Shown here in pieces: positions 52,671 through 63,530 of a DNA stretch of 64,000 bases (the stretch's first letter is position 1; each line of letters opens with the position of its first letter). The notes beneath the pieces were generated by a model. It had not been told where the DNA came from and made no database searches. It worked only from the letters and a program-made list of their open reading frames with translations. The translations under genes were made by a program, and so were the position numbers. Location of the stretch: the NCBI GenBank assembly GCA_032191485.1, contig JAVDOI010000016.1, positions 12,200,759-12,264,758 on the forward strand. Reading direction: 5' to 3'. Source of the DNA: Leptoclinus maculatus (taxonomy: Eukaryota > Chordata > Actinopteri > Perciformes > Stichaeidae).

Positions 52671-53107
52671 GATTTTGGCTTTCTACGAACTGTCACTTTG
52701 GCGTTATTTAGATGTCACCGTTTTGAGCTCACAATCAAAGCATCAAGCTTGTGTTGGAAGTGTCAAAATCATATCTGCAGGAGGCAAATAGAAAAGAAAA
52801 TTGATTTATAAAAATATTTACCATCCTTTGATTTCTTTTGTTCTGCTGCTGCACACCAGATGCTTTATTTAGTTTGGCATCAACTTGAATAATAATGTAA
52901 TTACTTTCCACGAGCTAAACACCGTGTGCATGATCAACAGCACAAGACCATCAGAGATGCAGATCATCTGATAGACAGTTGAGTGCATTTCGGTGTAGTG
53001 TTACCAGCACAATAGCACTGGGATCACTTTGTCAAGGGGATTAAATGGATTTACGTCTCTGGATTAGAATGCAACCAGCTGGGTACATTTGTGAAAGAAA
53101 GTGTGTG

Positions 53108-53110
<3 letters not shown>

Positions 53111-53156
<46 letters not shown>
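53111..53156. repeat. GT microsatellite
   Basis: About 23 GT units inside the nrxn1 intron. Confidence 0.95.
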
Positions 53157-53159
<3 letters not shown>

Positions 53160-55179
53160 TGATAGGGGGCTTGTTTTAATGGTCCATGTCAGTTGATACT
53201 GCTGGAAGAGGAAAGCTTCTTTTCTTCAAAATACAACCACATGAAACCTTGTTTACTGTGGCCACTGAAGACTGCTGAGGTTTGATTCAGAAGAATGACG
53301 TATACTACTGGGCACAATCCTTCAACAAATCAAATTCTCTGAGCACCGATACACTGCATTACAAACGTGATGTTTCTCCCCTGTTGCCATTTAAATTGTG
53401 TTTATGTCTCTCTTAGTGTGAAGAAAACTATAGGATACTGTACTGCATGCCTCTCAAGCTAACCTAATTAGGATAAATTAATTATTGTACCTCTAAATCT
53501 GATTTTAATTTGCTTTTGATCACCAATTATTAGAGGAAAGGAATCCCTATAACACAATGTTAATTGCATGATAACCTTACACGCAATATGAAGCAAACTA
53601 TCAAAACAACGCTCTTAAACAGGCCACTCTTGGAATTGAAATGCAGTGGGAGGAATGATTACACATTGCTGCAAAAGTCACCATCAGTCTTTGGTGTTTT
53701 GACATAAGCAAACGGTCGTGATTCTTCTACTTTACACTTCTCATGGCGTCACTTTGCAACTGCCAGCTTCATGCTTGCCTTGTCGGAATGCCTTTTCAGC
53801 AGTGTGCTTTTCATCATCACGCTAACTTTTTGTGAACAAAGTGCACTTTTTTACTGTCCTGTAAACGTCCAAACTGAAATCAAGGAAATCAGGAAATAAG
53901 ATCCTCATAATGCAAGAGGCTGCACACATTTCAAATCATCTAGATTGAATTTACACGAGTCTGTGTGCAAATCGGATTTTTTTTTTCAAAGAATTAATTT
54001 GGTTAAAAAAATATGAAAGTCAATTAATAAATGGTATACATATCCCAAATATTCTATTCCACAAGGGCTTGGATAAATGAGCTACTACTTTATTGGATAA
54101 TAGTACTTCACATTGACAACTAAATATAGGTAAAACAAGTTTTACATATATTTGAACTGACTTGTTCTTGTCATGTTAAGTGAAAGTGGTTGATTGCATT
54201 GTAATTTGTTCACAAAATGATGATTTGGATTGTTTTTTGTGCATGATGTCTGATTTGGAAGGGGAACCAGTGGTGATGGTAAGTCTTGGGTCAAAAAAAA
54301 CGCTTGAATCTGGGCAAGAAACCATTTTACAGAGGTAGGAGTTTATTTTGTAGCGGCAATTGGTCTTTTGTGCCCAACTGGCCGCATCGTTAAAGTAATT
54401 GGATTGATTCCAGGATATTCTTTTGTTGTACAAATATTGATTATACATTGCATGCTACTGTCTTTATGATTTTAATTCATGTTTGCCCTATTGAGAATTC
54501 ATAATAATGTTGTATCACCAAAGAAAAAATATTATTTTGTGTATTTCTGCTATTTTGATTTTATACTTTTTAATATGGAATCAGTCTCCAGGCAAAGCAC
54601 AAGCACTTAATGGTGACTAGAACTGTTGACTGACTATTTTTTGTTGTTTTTGTAGGCAGTTGGGCCCTTACAGACTCTCATTTCAATGGTTTTGCATGTT
54701 TTCTCAAACCCATTTATTTTCCTCTCATTGGTAGCATGATGTTTACCTCACCTGTTTGTTATTAATCAACCGACAAGTAATTCATCTCTCGGCCTCCTTT
54801 ATTAGAGGTTTTTACAAATGGCAGTTGTCTCACCTCCTCACACCTCACTTTGATTGCCAATGCAATGTTAGAGACATTTCTTTTGGGAGACAATCTCCTT
54901 TTTGCGTTGCCAATACATGCTCACTGGTCATTGCTTTCAGTACGGCAACCAAGTCACCTGATTTCAGTCACGAGACCCCACTGCCCAATCTGAAACCTTA
55001 GAAGCCTTGCTTTACCACAGCCAACTATTCATTTGGGTTTGTTTCTCTTGCACTGCATTTCATCACATATGGAGCAGCTTTTCATTTAAGAAAAAACAAC
55101 AAAGCACTGCACACAGATTCCATTGAATCTGTTGAATTTAATAGTTGTTGTAACCAAAAGTTAAAGTCCATCATGTTTG

Positions 55180-55196
55180 AAAAAAAAAAAAAAAAA
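55180..55196. repeat. A17 homopolymer
   Basis: A run of about 17 A about 400 bases upstream of the 18-base neurexin exon. It could be a retroposed tail, but no element body was recognised 5' of it. Confidence 0.8.
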
Positions 55197-55605
55197 GAAC
55201 TTGATTTAATTAGCCTTACGCAACAGAATGAACCAGCCTCATGCCTGAAGATGTTTATCCCCCTTACGGATCATGATCAATACTGGTTCTTCAATCTTTT
55301 AACAGTGATGCCAGTTTTTATCAGCTGCCAACGAATAGTTTAGTTCTTCAAGGTTATATCAAATATTCAGAAGGGCTCCTTCAGTTACAACTCTGTCCTG
55401 TATTCCAGGTCAGTGCACGAGCAGGGTGGACAACAAAATGAAGGCCTATGCATAGATCAGCATTTCCTCTGCAGGAGTTACAATAGGTCACTTGCATGTG
55501 ATGTTTAATGCCTTGCATGGTTACGACATGCAATGGCCAGTACTAGTCTGCATGCTGCTTAATGAATGTCTTCCTCTCTTTCTCTTTGCCTGTCCGTGCT
55601 TCCAG

Positions 55606-55623
55606 AAGACAACCATACTGAAG
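55606..55623 (+). CDS. nrxn1: Neurexin-1 SS1 cassette: 18-base exon
   Basis: AAGACAACCATACTGAAG is flanked by a long pyrimidine tract ending TTCCAG and by donor GTGGGT. Joined to the phase-1 end of exon 1 it reads (G)AA GAC AAC CAT ACT GAA G, that is EDNHTEG. This matches EDNNVEG after EGF-A of mammalian NRXN1 at two of three informative positions plus all fixed ones. Its length is a multiple of three and both borders are phase 1, so it can be included or skipped without changing frame. It belongs to splice site 1, which changes the EGF-A to LNS2 linker. Too short to be found by ORF scans. Confidence 0.85.
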
Positions 55624-57095
55624 GTGGGTATTTTCACTGTTGGTTTCCGTTTTTGCTAAATTGTGTACGCTTACACCGTGTCATGGCTAAGGCTCCTCAA
55701 GTAAATGTAAGCAAATCTTTCATGCTGGTAATGGCATTGAAATAACTGGAGTGGTAAGTCTCATTAATCAGGTTTTCATTGAGTCTTTTTTTAATTTTAA
55801 TTATTATTATTTTTTGTTTACACCTCACAGTAATAATTCTTCATGTGTGTGATTAAACTAATACCTCAATCAAAAATGAAGCAGGTAATGAGCCTTTACT
55901 ACTCTATACTTCGCAGTAGTACTTCGAGTAGCCTCGGAGTACTGCTGGAATTCTGCTTCACCATTTCATCTCAGCGGTTATTCAGTGCTCAGTTTATTTC
56001 CTAAATAATAAATAAATGAATAAATAAAACAGCAGGGCTTTGGACCTTGAGCGCCAAACGCTGAAACCAGGATGGGCTCCTGGTAAAACAAATCAATCAG
56101 AAAGAAAGAATACAATAATATTAAAACATTAAAAAGGTCCACGTGTGCTTCGTAAAAGTTATTTTAAAAGGCTTAGCGGAGCAATACTATAATAAAGTGT
56201 TGCACTATAGGTTCTACAAAACAGAACAATATAGATGAATTCCTTAAATTAGTGTTAACAAATTAATAAAAAAAAAGGTAAAATGTCCGTTCATGGTTAT
56301 TGCTATTATAAGCTGACTCTATGGAGAGGTTAGATTTCTCGATCAAATAGAACATTTGCTTTTATTTGGTTGAATGTCTTGTTGGTGAGTGTATTGTAAT
56401 ACAAAGTGACAGAGACTTTAAGCCCTTCATTTAACTCAATGCATTCTTCTTCCTTATGAGCAAAATCATTTCATTTTGTGTACTAGGATTCCATGGGGGG
56501 CGGAGGAGATTATTGGTAGTTTGAGGTTGAAATCACCCATATTTTAAAACAACAGGGTAATGATAATGTACACTGTATATCAGGAAGAAAAGTTGGCTCA
56601 AGGAAAGCACTGGAATTAGTTGGCAGCTAACATAGAGCTTCTTCCTCGAGCGGTGACCAGACCATGTCCCATCAGCTTCCTTTTTCTTTGCGTGACACAA
56701 GTATGACTCACTGTTGACAGTTGTTGGAGGTCAAGGTAAAACAGGTCTTCTGCTATATTTGTGCATAGGGATCGCTCTCTCATGGGTAGGTGGGATGATA
56801 GTCTGTGTACTTCTCATCCGAATGAAAAAAAAAAGGTCAACCTGAAATTAGATTTCTGAATGATGACTCGTAAGTTGCTGATGATGCATTGCAACCTGCT
56901 ATGGTTGACTAAATGCTCATCATGCCAACCCTGTCTGTGCGCCCCCTCCTAATTCTCTCCGTCCCACTCTTCCCTCTCCCAACACTCCTCAAGTAACACA
57001 GACATCTGCTCTAAAAGAGATGCCTGCGTGTCAGTGTCATACAGCTTCCCATGATCCCTTGTTCTCTGCTGACTGTGCTCTTGTTTTCCTTTAAG
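55624..57095 (+). other. nrxn1: nrxn1 intron between the 18- and 30-base SS1 exons
   Basis: GT at 55624 and AG at 57094-57095, with TTGTTTTCCTTTAAG before the acceptor. It is 1,472 bases long with no recognised element beyond AT-rich runs. Confidence 0.8.
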
Positions 57096-57125
57096 GTCTG
57101 GCACACCTGATGATGGGCGACCAAG
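57096..57125 (+). CDS. nrxn1: Neurexin-1 SS1 cassette: 30-base exon (LAHLMMGDQ)
   Basis: GTCTGGCACACCTGATGATG then GGCGACCAAG, between acceptor TTTCCTTTAAG and donor GTATGAG. In phase 1 it encodes G-LAHLMMGDQ-G, identical to the mammalian NRXN1 sequence and close to LSHLMMSEQ of NRXN3, which also argues for NRXN1. Its length is divisible by three, so skipping keeps the frame. Together with the neighbouring exons it forms the variable SS1 linker between EGF-A and LNS2. Confidence 0.92.
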
Positions 57126-57802
57126 GTATGAGCTCTGTTCCTTTTCCCCATCATTCCTCCAATGTCCCTCCTGCTCCCATTGTGCAATACTCAGGCTTGA
57201 AGCTTCATATATGGGCTGTCATTTTGCTTATTCTGAATGACCTAGTTGATTTTCATTCTCCCAGTGACTTTTTTTTCTTCTCTGTATGACCCCCTTTTTC
57301 AAGCTCATTTGGCTTTCTGCTCCCACTCTGCTGGGTATTTCTGTCCGTATTTTCTTTCTTTTTAATTATTCACATCTACTGTGCAGTTCTGATGATGTGG
57401 TTTAAGTAAAGGGACATTTGCATTAATAATATTAGGATATAATGCATGGTGGTGGAAAAATAGCTTACTGAATTTTTAAGCTAATCCTCATCTGTCATGC
57501 ACAGACGATCTGTCCATTCTATCTTCATCTATCCATTTGTATGGCTACTGCATCCCCTCATCATGCAGCAGAGCAGGGATGTGAAGTGTTGTTCCTCTCT
57601 TTCCACTTTCCTTTGTTAGTCGCCTCTTACTGTCACACATTTCCCTCTTTTTGCACATATATGTAGCCATCGAGCCTCTTTCTCCTGCCGTCTGTCCCTT
57701 TCCGACTTGACCACGACACTTATCAAGTGTCCCCTCTGCTTTTGTTCTCCCTTTTTGTCTGGAATCTGCTTCCTTCATGGAACATTTCATCAAATCTCAT
57801 AG
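57126..57802 (+). other. nrxn1: nrxn1 intron upstream of the 12-base microexon
   Basis: 677 bases from GTATGAG to CTCATAG. The last 100 bases are pyrimidine-rich (TTTGTTCTCCCTTTTTGTCT) and contain TGC triplets at 57737 and 57767. UGC motifs upstream of microexons are the binding signal of the neural splicing factor SRRM4 (family knowledge), so neural-specific inclusion is plausible. Confidence 0.75.
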
Positions 57803-57814
57803 GTAAAAGTAAAG
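57803..57814 (+). CDS. nrxn1: Neurexin-1 SS1 cassette: 12-base microexon (GKSK)
   Basis: GTAAAAGTAAAG between TCATAG and donor GTACAA. In phase 1, joined to the preceding G, it encodes G-K-S-K-(G), exactly the GKSK that follows MMGDQ in mammalian NRXN1 and precedes GKEEYIATF. A 12-base match could arise by chance, but the order, spacing, phase, exact peptide and flanking AG/GT make it convincing. The alternative is a chance hit and the real microexon elsewhere. Confidence 0.82.
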
Positions 57815-58086
57815 GTACAACCCTTTTAACTCTCTGAATTCATGAAACTATGACAGCAGTGTTTGTGGCAGTATATACTCGGGCTAAATGCAGTATATAA
57901 GGTCATTGGCATTTTACAAAATTGCTTTCTCAAGTATATATGAAAGATTTCAAAGGTAGGTGCCGCTTTCGCTTTGCATTCACATGTTTAAGCTGTGTCA
58001 CCTTTATTTTCTGCTTGATGCATGGGAATCATTAAAGAGACTCACATGGGCATATGAACACAATAGTTGCTGTCCTAGTTCCAGTA

Positions 58087-58109
58087 CACCACCACCACCA
58101 CCACCACCC
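58087..58109. repeat. CCA trinucleotide tract
   Basis: About seven ACC units, about 270 bases downstream of the microexon donor. Confidence 0.85.
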
Positions 58110-58658
58110 AGGGGGTAACTACACTCTTTTTGTTCAAATAATGGGTTTTGGGTTTGCTGGTTGAGGCTGGATCATGGTGTTGTGGGCCTCCCATCCTGGC
58201 TGTGATCATCACCTCTTCTCCCTGTGGGGTAAGTGGACTTCTGATCTTTGCTATTTGACTCTCCTCCTCAGGGCAGAGAGGGGAAGTTTGGCTACTAAGG
58301 TCCCTTCTGAGCATTCAAGGTAAACATTTGATTCTTTCAAGTTAGTAAATGAAGTAAAACCAAATCTAGCAAGTGACTGTCAGTATGTGTGGTTTACTAA
58401 CATGTGTAACTTCACATTTGAAAAGTACTGTATTAAGTTTTCTAAGTAAGTATTTTCACTGGAAAAAGGTTTTTCTTGATTTTGCTTGCTCTTGTTGTTG
58501 CTTTGACATATACTATGCGATTGGTTTAGGTTTTGCTAATTATTTTTACGCAGTTTGGAACATTTCTATTTTGCCAAACAGATATTGTGTGTTATGTTTA
58601 AATGCTATCTCTTATCAAACTTGTGAAGCACCATCTAAAAAAAGGTAAGTCTTCAAAC

Positions 58659-60276
58659 GGTCCGTACATGAAGTATAATAATTTGCCATTGTTCACGTTG
58701 TATGATGAACAATGTCAGATTAGGGGTAATGCCTGATCTCATTGGTCTACTTGTGCTAATGCAAATGTGTTCTGATTCGTGTGAGTTAGTTCTTTGATAG
58801 CAGATGCTGCCTAAACACGGTTAATGCTTGGCCTGTTTTATTGTCTCATTGAATCACGTGCAATGCAATTCCATGCAACAAAACGTCAGTTCGTTCCATT
58901 ACCCAACTTGGAAAATGGAAATTGTGCAACACAAGTATATAACACATATGAAGTCATATTTCATATGCCACAACTGATTGTGAAAAAATTGCCAGTTGGC
59001 GCAGCCGCTGGAATTATCTGTATGGAAAGATTCATTATATTATCAATTTATTTATTTAATTAAGGCTTCTTAAACGAATTGGGTGAATGTTACAAGCTAT
59101 AGTGTTGAGATGCGTAGTGAGTACTGTTCGCAGTTTTAACTATTCTACATGAAATAAAACAAATGAATAAATAAAAATCCTTTTGCAAGATTATCCTCTG
59201 GCCTGTATAAAACAAAAATGAATAAAGTGTTAAACATAGAGTGTTTGCACATCATCACTGATCATCGCATAACAATCATTAATGAGTATGCTCCAATTAA
59301 CTGTACACAGTGCTAACCTTTACTTTAATAGCATTTTCAATATGACAGTCTCCACATGTGTAATCTGCTCACAACACGGGTCCCATGCATTTGGGGACAA
59401 ATACTGAGGTCAAAGAACCAGCAGATCTATTTCTCTCCTAAAGTTAAACTTAATTTCGCTTTTCATATGTGCAGTGTCTCTGTGTAGCCGACACTAAATC
59501 AATGAAATGTCATTTAACAAGGAAGGCAATGATAGTGAAATAAAGTTTGAAGATGTGAAGGAGCTGATTGGCTGGCATGAAATCCATGTTACCATGATGG
59601 CAACGGGCAGCAGGCACGGGTAGAAAAAGTGTGTCATTTCTTAAAAGTAAAGCAATTTGAATAGTGAAAATATGTTTTATGTTTTTTTATGTTGGAGACT
59701 TTCACATTGAAAATGCTATTTAAGTAAAGGTTAGCACAGAGTATACTCATTAATTATTCTTCTGCAATGATCTGTGATGATGTAAAAGCACTCTATGCTT
59801 AACACTGCTTTAATTTTTGTTTTATACAGGCCAAAGGATAATCCAGCAAAATTATTTGTATTTATTCATTTATCTTATTTTATGTAGAATAGTTAAAAGT
59901 GCAAACAGAAATGTAGCTCTCCTTAAATTGATCGCCGCAGCATACACGTTTTGAAAACGCGCAAACTTTATTTTGAAGGCGAGCTATCTCTGTTTCCGGC
60001 TCTGTTTTCCTCAACTCAATTTAAATTTTTTAAAGATGGTTAATGGAGCAATTTGACCAATTAGTGAATTGCATTGCACGTGTTCATTCAATGCGACAAT
60101 AACACAGGCCAAGCATTAACCGCGTTTAGGCAGCATAGGCTAGCGAAGAACGAACTCACACGTAGCAGAATAGATTTGCATTAGCACAAGTAGACCAATA
60201 AAATTAGGCACTACCCCTATTCTGACATTGTTCATCATACAACGATAGCACATTAATTATACTTCATGCACGGACC
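58659..60276. mobile_element. Fold-back element with nested long inverted arms and 6-base flanking repeat
   Basis: Outer arms 58659-58870 and 60067-60276 are reverse complements at roughly 80-85% identity (for example CTACTTGTGCTAATGCAAAT and its complement, GGTTAATGCTTGGCCTG and its complement). Inner arms 59124-59354 and 59692-59908 are also complementary (TAATGAGTATGCTC, GTGCTAACCTTTACTT, GGCCTGTATAAAACAAAAAT). Non-matching segments of about 250 and 160 bases separate outer from inner arms, and a 337-base spacer lies in the middle. TCAAAC directly flanks both ends (58653-58658 and 60277-60282), as expected of a target-site duplication. There is no transposase frame. It is probably a non-autonomous DNA transposon. 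The family is not assigned. Confidence 0.8.
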
Positions 60277-60384
60277 TCAAACTGCCCTGTTAGTTTACTT
60301 TATGATTTGTGAAAAGGAATCATATTGTACTGTCAGATATTCTGCTGCTACAAGTCAAAGCTGCAGTGATATATACATCAATAT

Positions 60385-60390
60385 CACACA

Positions 60391-60422
<32 letters not shown>
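60385..60422. repeat. CA microsatellite
   Basis: About 15 or more CA units with one CAAA interruption, about 110 bases beyond the fold-back element. Confidence 0.92.
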
Positions 60423-60424
<2 letters not shown>

Positions 60425-61799
60425 TGAAACCCTTCTGCATAAAAGAATGGAGAGATTTATTTGTTCCATCTCCTAAGGTAAGTGTCATTTCCACAATCCT
60501 ACTGGTTCCTGTTCAGCAAGTGGATGTATACCAGTTGCCTTTTCATTGCACACATACTTGACATACATGTAATTCTAGTATTAATTGATTTTAATCTGTC
60601 CTACCGCTGTAGGTGGGTCCAAACTTTACTTTACAAGTTTTGCAAAATCCTTAGACTAACAGACTAGTTGTCATTGACCTAACTATGTAAAAATGATCTT
60701 GGTATTGGTATTCTGTAAAGACAAATGCCAGTTGTTCAATGCAATGGCATTTTGCTGTCTGAAACATACATGTCACATGTATACATGAGCAAAACTGTAA
60801 ATGTGGTGATCCTTGGTAAAGTTATATAACCTATGACGAGACGATTACTGCCCTTAGTAGTTTTTCACTAGTTAAATTGTCAAATTGTTGACTATCAAAG
60901 CTCTTTTACAGCCCTAATACACGCTTGATGCTGGTGTTCTTGGGGAACACTACATGGCTAAATCTGAAACCCGCAGGTTTTTACAACACTATACCAAACA
61001 CCCAGTTTAGCTGTGGCAGAAGGGAAGCCACAGGGAGAGATTGAGAGAATGCTGGTGATGCACAAATCTGACATACGTAGCACACTGTTTCTAATTTGGT
61101 CCATTGCTGGTTGTCCCCTGTGTGGTACAGTGTGAAACATAGTCAGTCCAGTTATGTACTGTGTAGTCACAAACACATATCCCCACTTGAGCATTAAATC
61201 TAGGAACGTGGACAGTGCTTGTATTCATGGTCTGCTGCTTTAAGTTTGTGAGAATACTGTGTATTATGTTAGCCCCCCCCTGAGGTCCTCCTGTGTCACG
61301 TTAACCACTCGTATGGTTTATCCTCTGTTTCATGGCTGGTCCCTTGAGGATGGGCTTGTTTCTGTGTGCTGCGTTCAGCTGGTTTCCTAAAACCTTGTTT
61401 CCATTCAGCTCTAGAGAGCAGGGCACACTGTAGGATAAGTCATAATACAGCTGGCACACAAATCACTGGGTATTTAATTGCTGTCATCACAATAAACTGC
61501 CATGTGCAGCTTAAGAGGGACTGCAGGCTGTGCAGACAGGCTTACAGGTACCACTGGGCTATTTCTAAATTAGTATACTTTCTAATGTAATTGCTTTCAC
61601 TTTCTAAAGAAGGAAATTGGTCCCTTTTCTAGTTTGTTTGCACATGTGCTGTATTTAATATGTCAAAGTAAATGGCAGTTTAAACACAGTGATAAACCAG
61701 TGCCTTTCAAATGGTGTCATAAACTTGGCCGATATATATATGCCTTCAAATAGTAATTTAAATGTGCTGTACTGTACATGAGATTGGGAGCATTTCTGT

Positions 61800-61985
61800 T
61801 GTCTCTCAACGGTTCTCAACACGGCAATGGCTGAGCGATGACGCGGCCGGTTTTTTTGGACGGCGTTATCGTCTGTAACCGCCATATGAGCGAAGTGCAC
61901 AGCGGCAGCCGTGAGCTAGCCAGTGGGGCACACTCACATGCAGTAGAATGTGAGACCGGCCTGGCTATGTCAACAAAGCAAGGAC
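61800..61985 (+). repeat. GC-rich interspersed repeat, copy 2 (opposite orientation)
   Basis: GGACGGCGTTATCGTCTGTA, ACCGCCATATGAGCGAAGTG and CAGTGGGGCACACTCACATG form the reverse complement of 48955-49030. Similarity may continue at lower level to the edges given. The two overlapping open frames of 63-81 codons show no domain. A poly-T run splits it at about 61852. Confidence 0.55.
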
Positions 61986-63174
61986 AAGCTCTGATAACAA
62001 CACACACAGAGGGAGAGCCCCTTCATTATCTGCTCAGGTAGACATGACTTGACTATATCAACAAACAGAGCAAATAGTTGTTTGCTGATAATGTAATGCT
62101 CTGAATCTTGCCCCTTTAAGTCTTATATTTAGCAATAACTTTCACATTGCAACGGTTCTACTGTTTAACTTTGCATGAACTGATGTAGATACTGAGCATC
62201 TAATTATCACATGTGACATTTTCACAGCCATTGTAGCAGTAAACAAGGTGGATATTCGTTGTGTTCTCACACATACAAATGTGGTTTGTGGGCTTTACCA
62301 CGAAACATTTATACAGTTGACATTTAAAGAGCAACGACTTGTGAGTGTGTATTTGTGTGTCTGTCATACATCGATGTGTTTTTTATGTTGTGAATAAAAC
62401 ATGACACCATGAGACAAAAACAGTGCCTGCATCACTGTTCACTCTACATGCATATACATGTCGTGGTATATTGGCATTACAATGTATGCAGTATGATCAT
62501 TAAATCTCATGCAAGATAGATCTTAATGCAGAAGCAAGATTGTAATGTTAGTGTCCCATCTGATCCAGGACATGTCGATTTAAACCTAAAGAAAAATTGT
62601 CTTGTAAGGAACATTTGCATATGTTATTTTTTTCCATGGACCAGTACAGTAATGGATAGTAAGCTGGGATTCAGCACAGCTCAGTGAGTAAGTGCTGTAG
62701 GGGTGTGTTGAGGACAGGCAAAGCCTCATTTGACGTACTGTATGTGGGATTTTGAAGTACCCATTTACTTGAACACATGCTCAGTAAGATGCGTTAGTGT
62801 CCAGTATGTTTCAACCACCTGCATGACTGCAAAGGTCATAATCGACCAACATTACACAGCACTGGATTCTTTAACTCCCACACTTGAAAAAAAAATAGCA
62901 ACACTGACAGGCTACTATATATGACAATTTTTTGTTATATATATAAAGTAATTTGTAAACATTTGTTCTGCTTTCCAGCTTTGTGCTGTGAAATGCTTCA
63001 GTGACTTTATTCCCTGTAACTTGTTTGAAGATTATACTCGGCTTGAGAAAAAAGTCAGTTGTTCCAAACGAAATGCCCCGTTAGTTTCTAAGTCTCACAT
63101 ATCACCGACTTTGATTGTCATTTTACTGCCATCAAACACAAATGTTGTGAATTTTCAAATTGAAGCAGAGCGAG

Positions 63175-63530
63175 ATAATAATAACTATTTATATAGCGCA
63201 AGGGCAAATAAAGAAAGCAGGAGCAATCAAATACAAGATCACAGTCAACAAATACAACTAACACAAAGTACAAGTAATGGAGAAAAATACACAGCATGAA
63301 CAAATAAGAAGTAACTACAACTGCGTAAGATTAAATAATTAAGAAAAAGCCAGATGGTTAAAGTGAGAGATGATTTAAAAGAGGGCAGTTTTCTAACCTC
63401 AGTTCCTCAGGAAAGCTAGTCCAAAGGGTTGGAGCCCTAACAGCAAATGTCCTGTCACCCTTGGTCTTCTGCCGTGACCGGGGAAGAGCTAATGGGGCAC
63501 AGACATGCACGTTGGTTCCACATAGGCGTG
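63175..63530 (+). repeat. Teleost interspersed repeat with LINE/SINE-like border
   Basis: It starts with AATAATAACTATTTATATAG, a LINE/SINE-like tail in reverse, then AAATACAAGATCACAGTCAA. It continues with GATTTAAAAGAGGGCAG, CTCAGTTCCTCAGGAAAGCT, AACAGCAAATGTCCTGTCAC and CCTTGGTCTTCTGCCG. I recognise this order from a very common teleost repeat. The 103-codon frame through its left part is incidental. Confidence 0.6.

Larger units (their letters stand above)
40170..55605 (+). other. nrxn1: nrxn1 intron after coding exon 1 (15.4 kb)
   Basis: It begins GTAAGACATT and ends with the pyrimidine-rich acceptor TTTGCCTGTCCGTGCTTCCAG. Reading through the donor adds about 50 codons to a stop at about 40325, so retained intron would give a truncated, secreted LNS1-EGF protein. 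The interior is AT-rich with interspersed repeats (near 43.6, 46.1, 48.9 and 52.4 kb) and microsatellites, listed separately. No further coding exon was recognised. Stretches such as 40.4-43.5 and 53.2-55.5 kb hold nothing I can name. Confidence 0.9.

Noticed and set aside
58373..58648. 91-codon frame ending at AAAAAAAG|GTAAGT, considered as a possible LNS2 exon
   Set aside because: The translation has no laminin-G motif, no GKEEYIATF start and no matching acceptor. The donor-like end is a coincidence.
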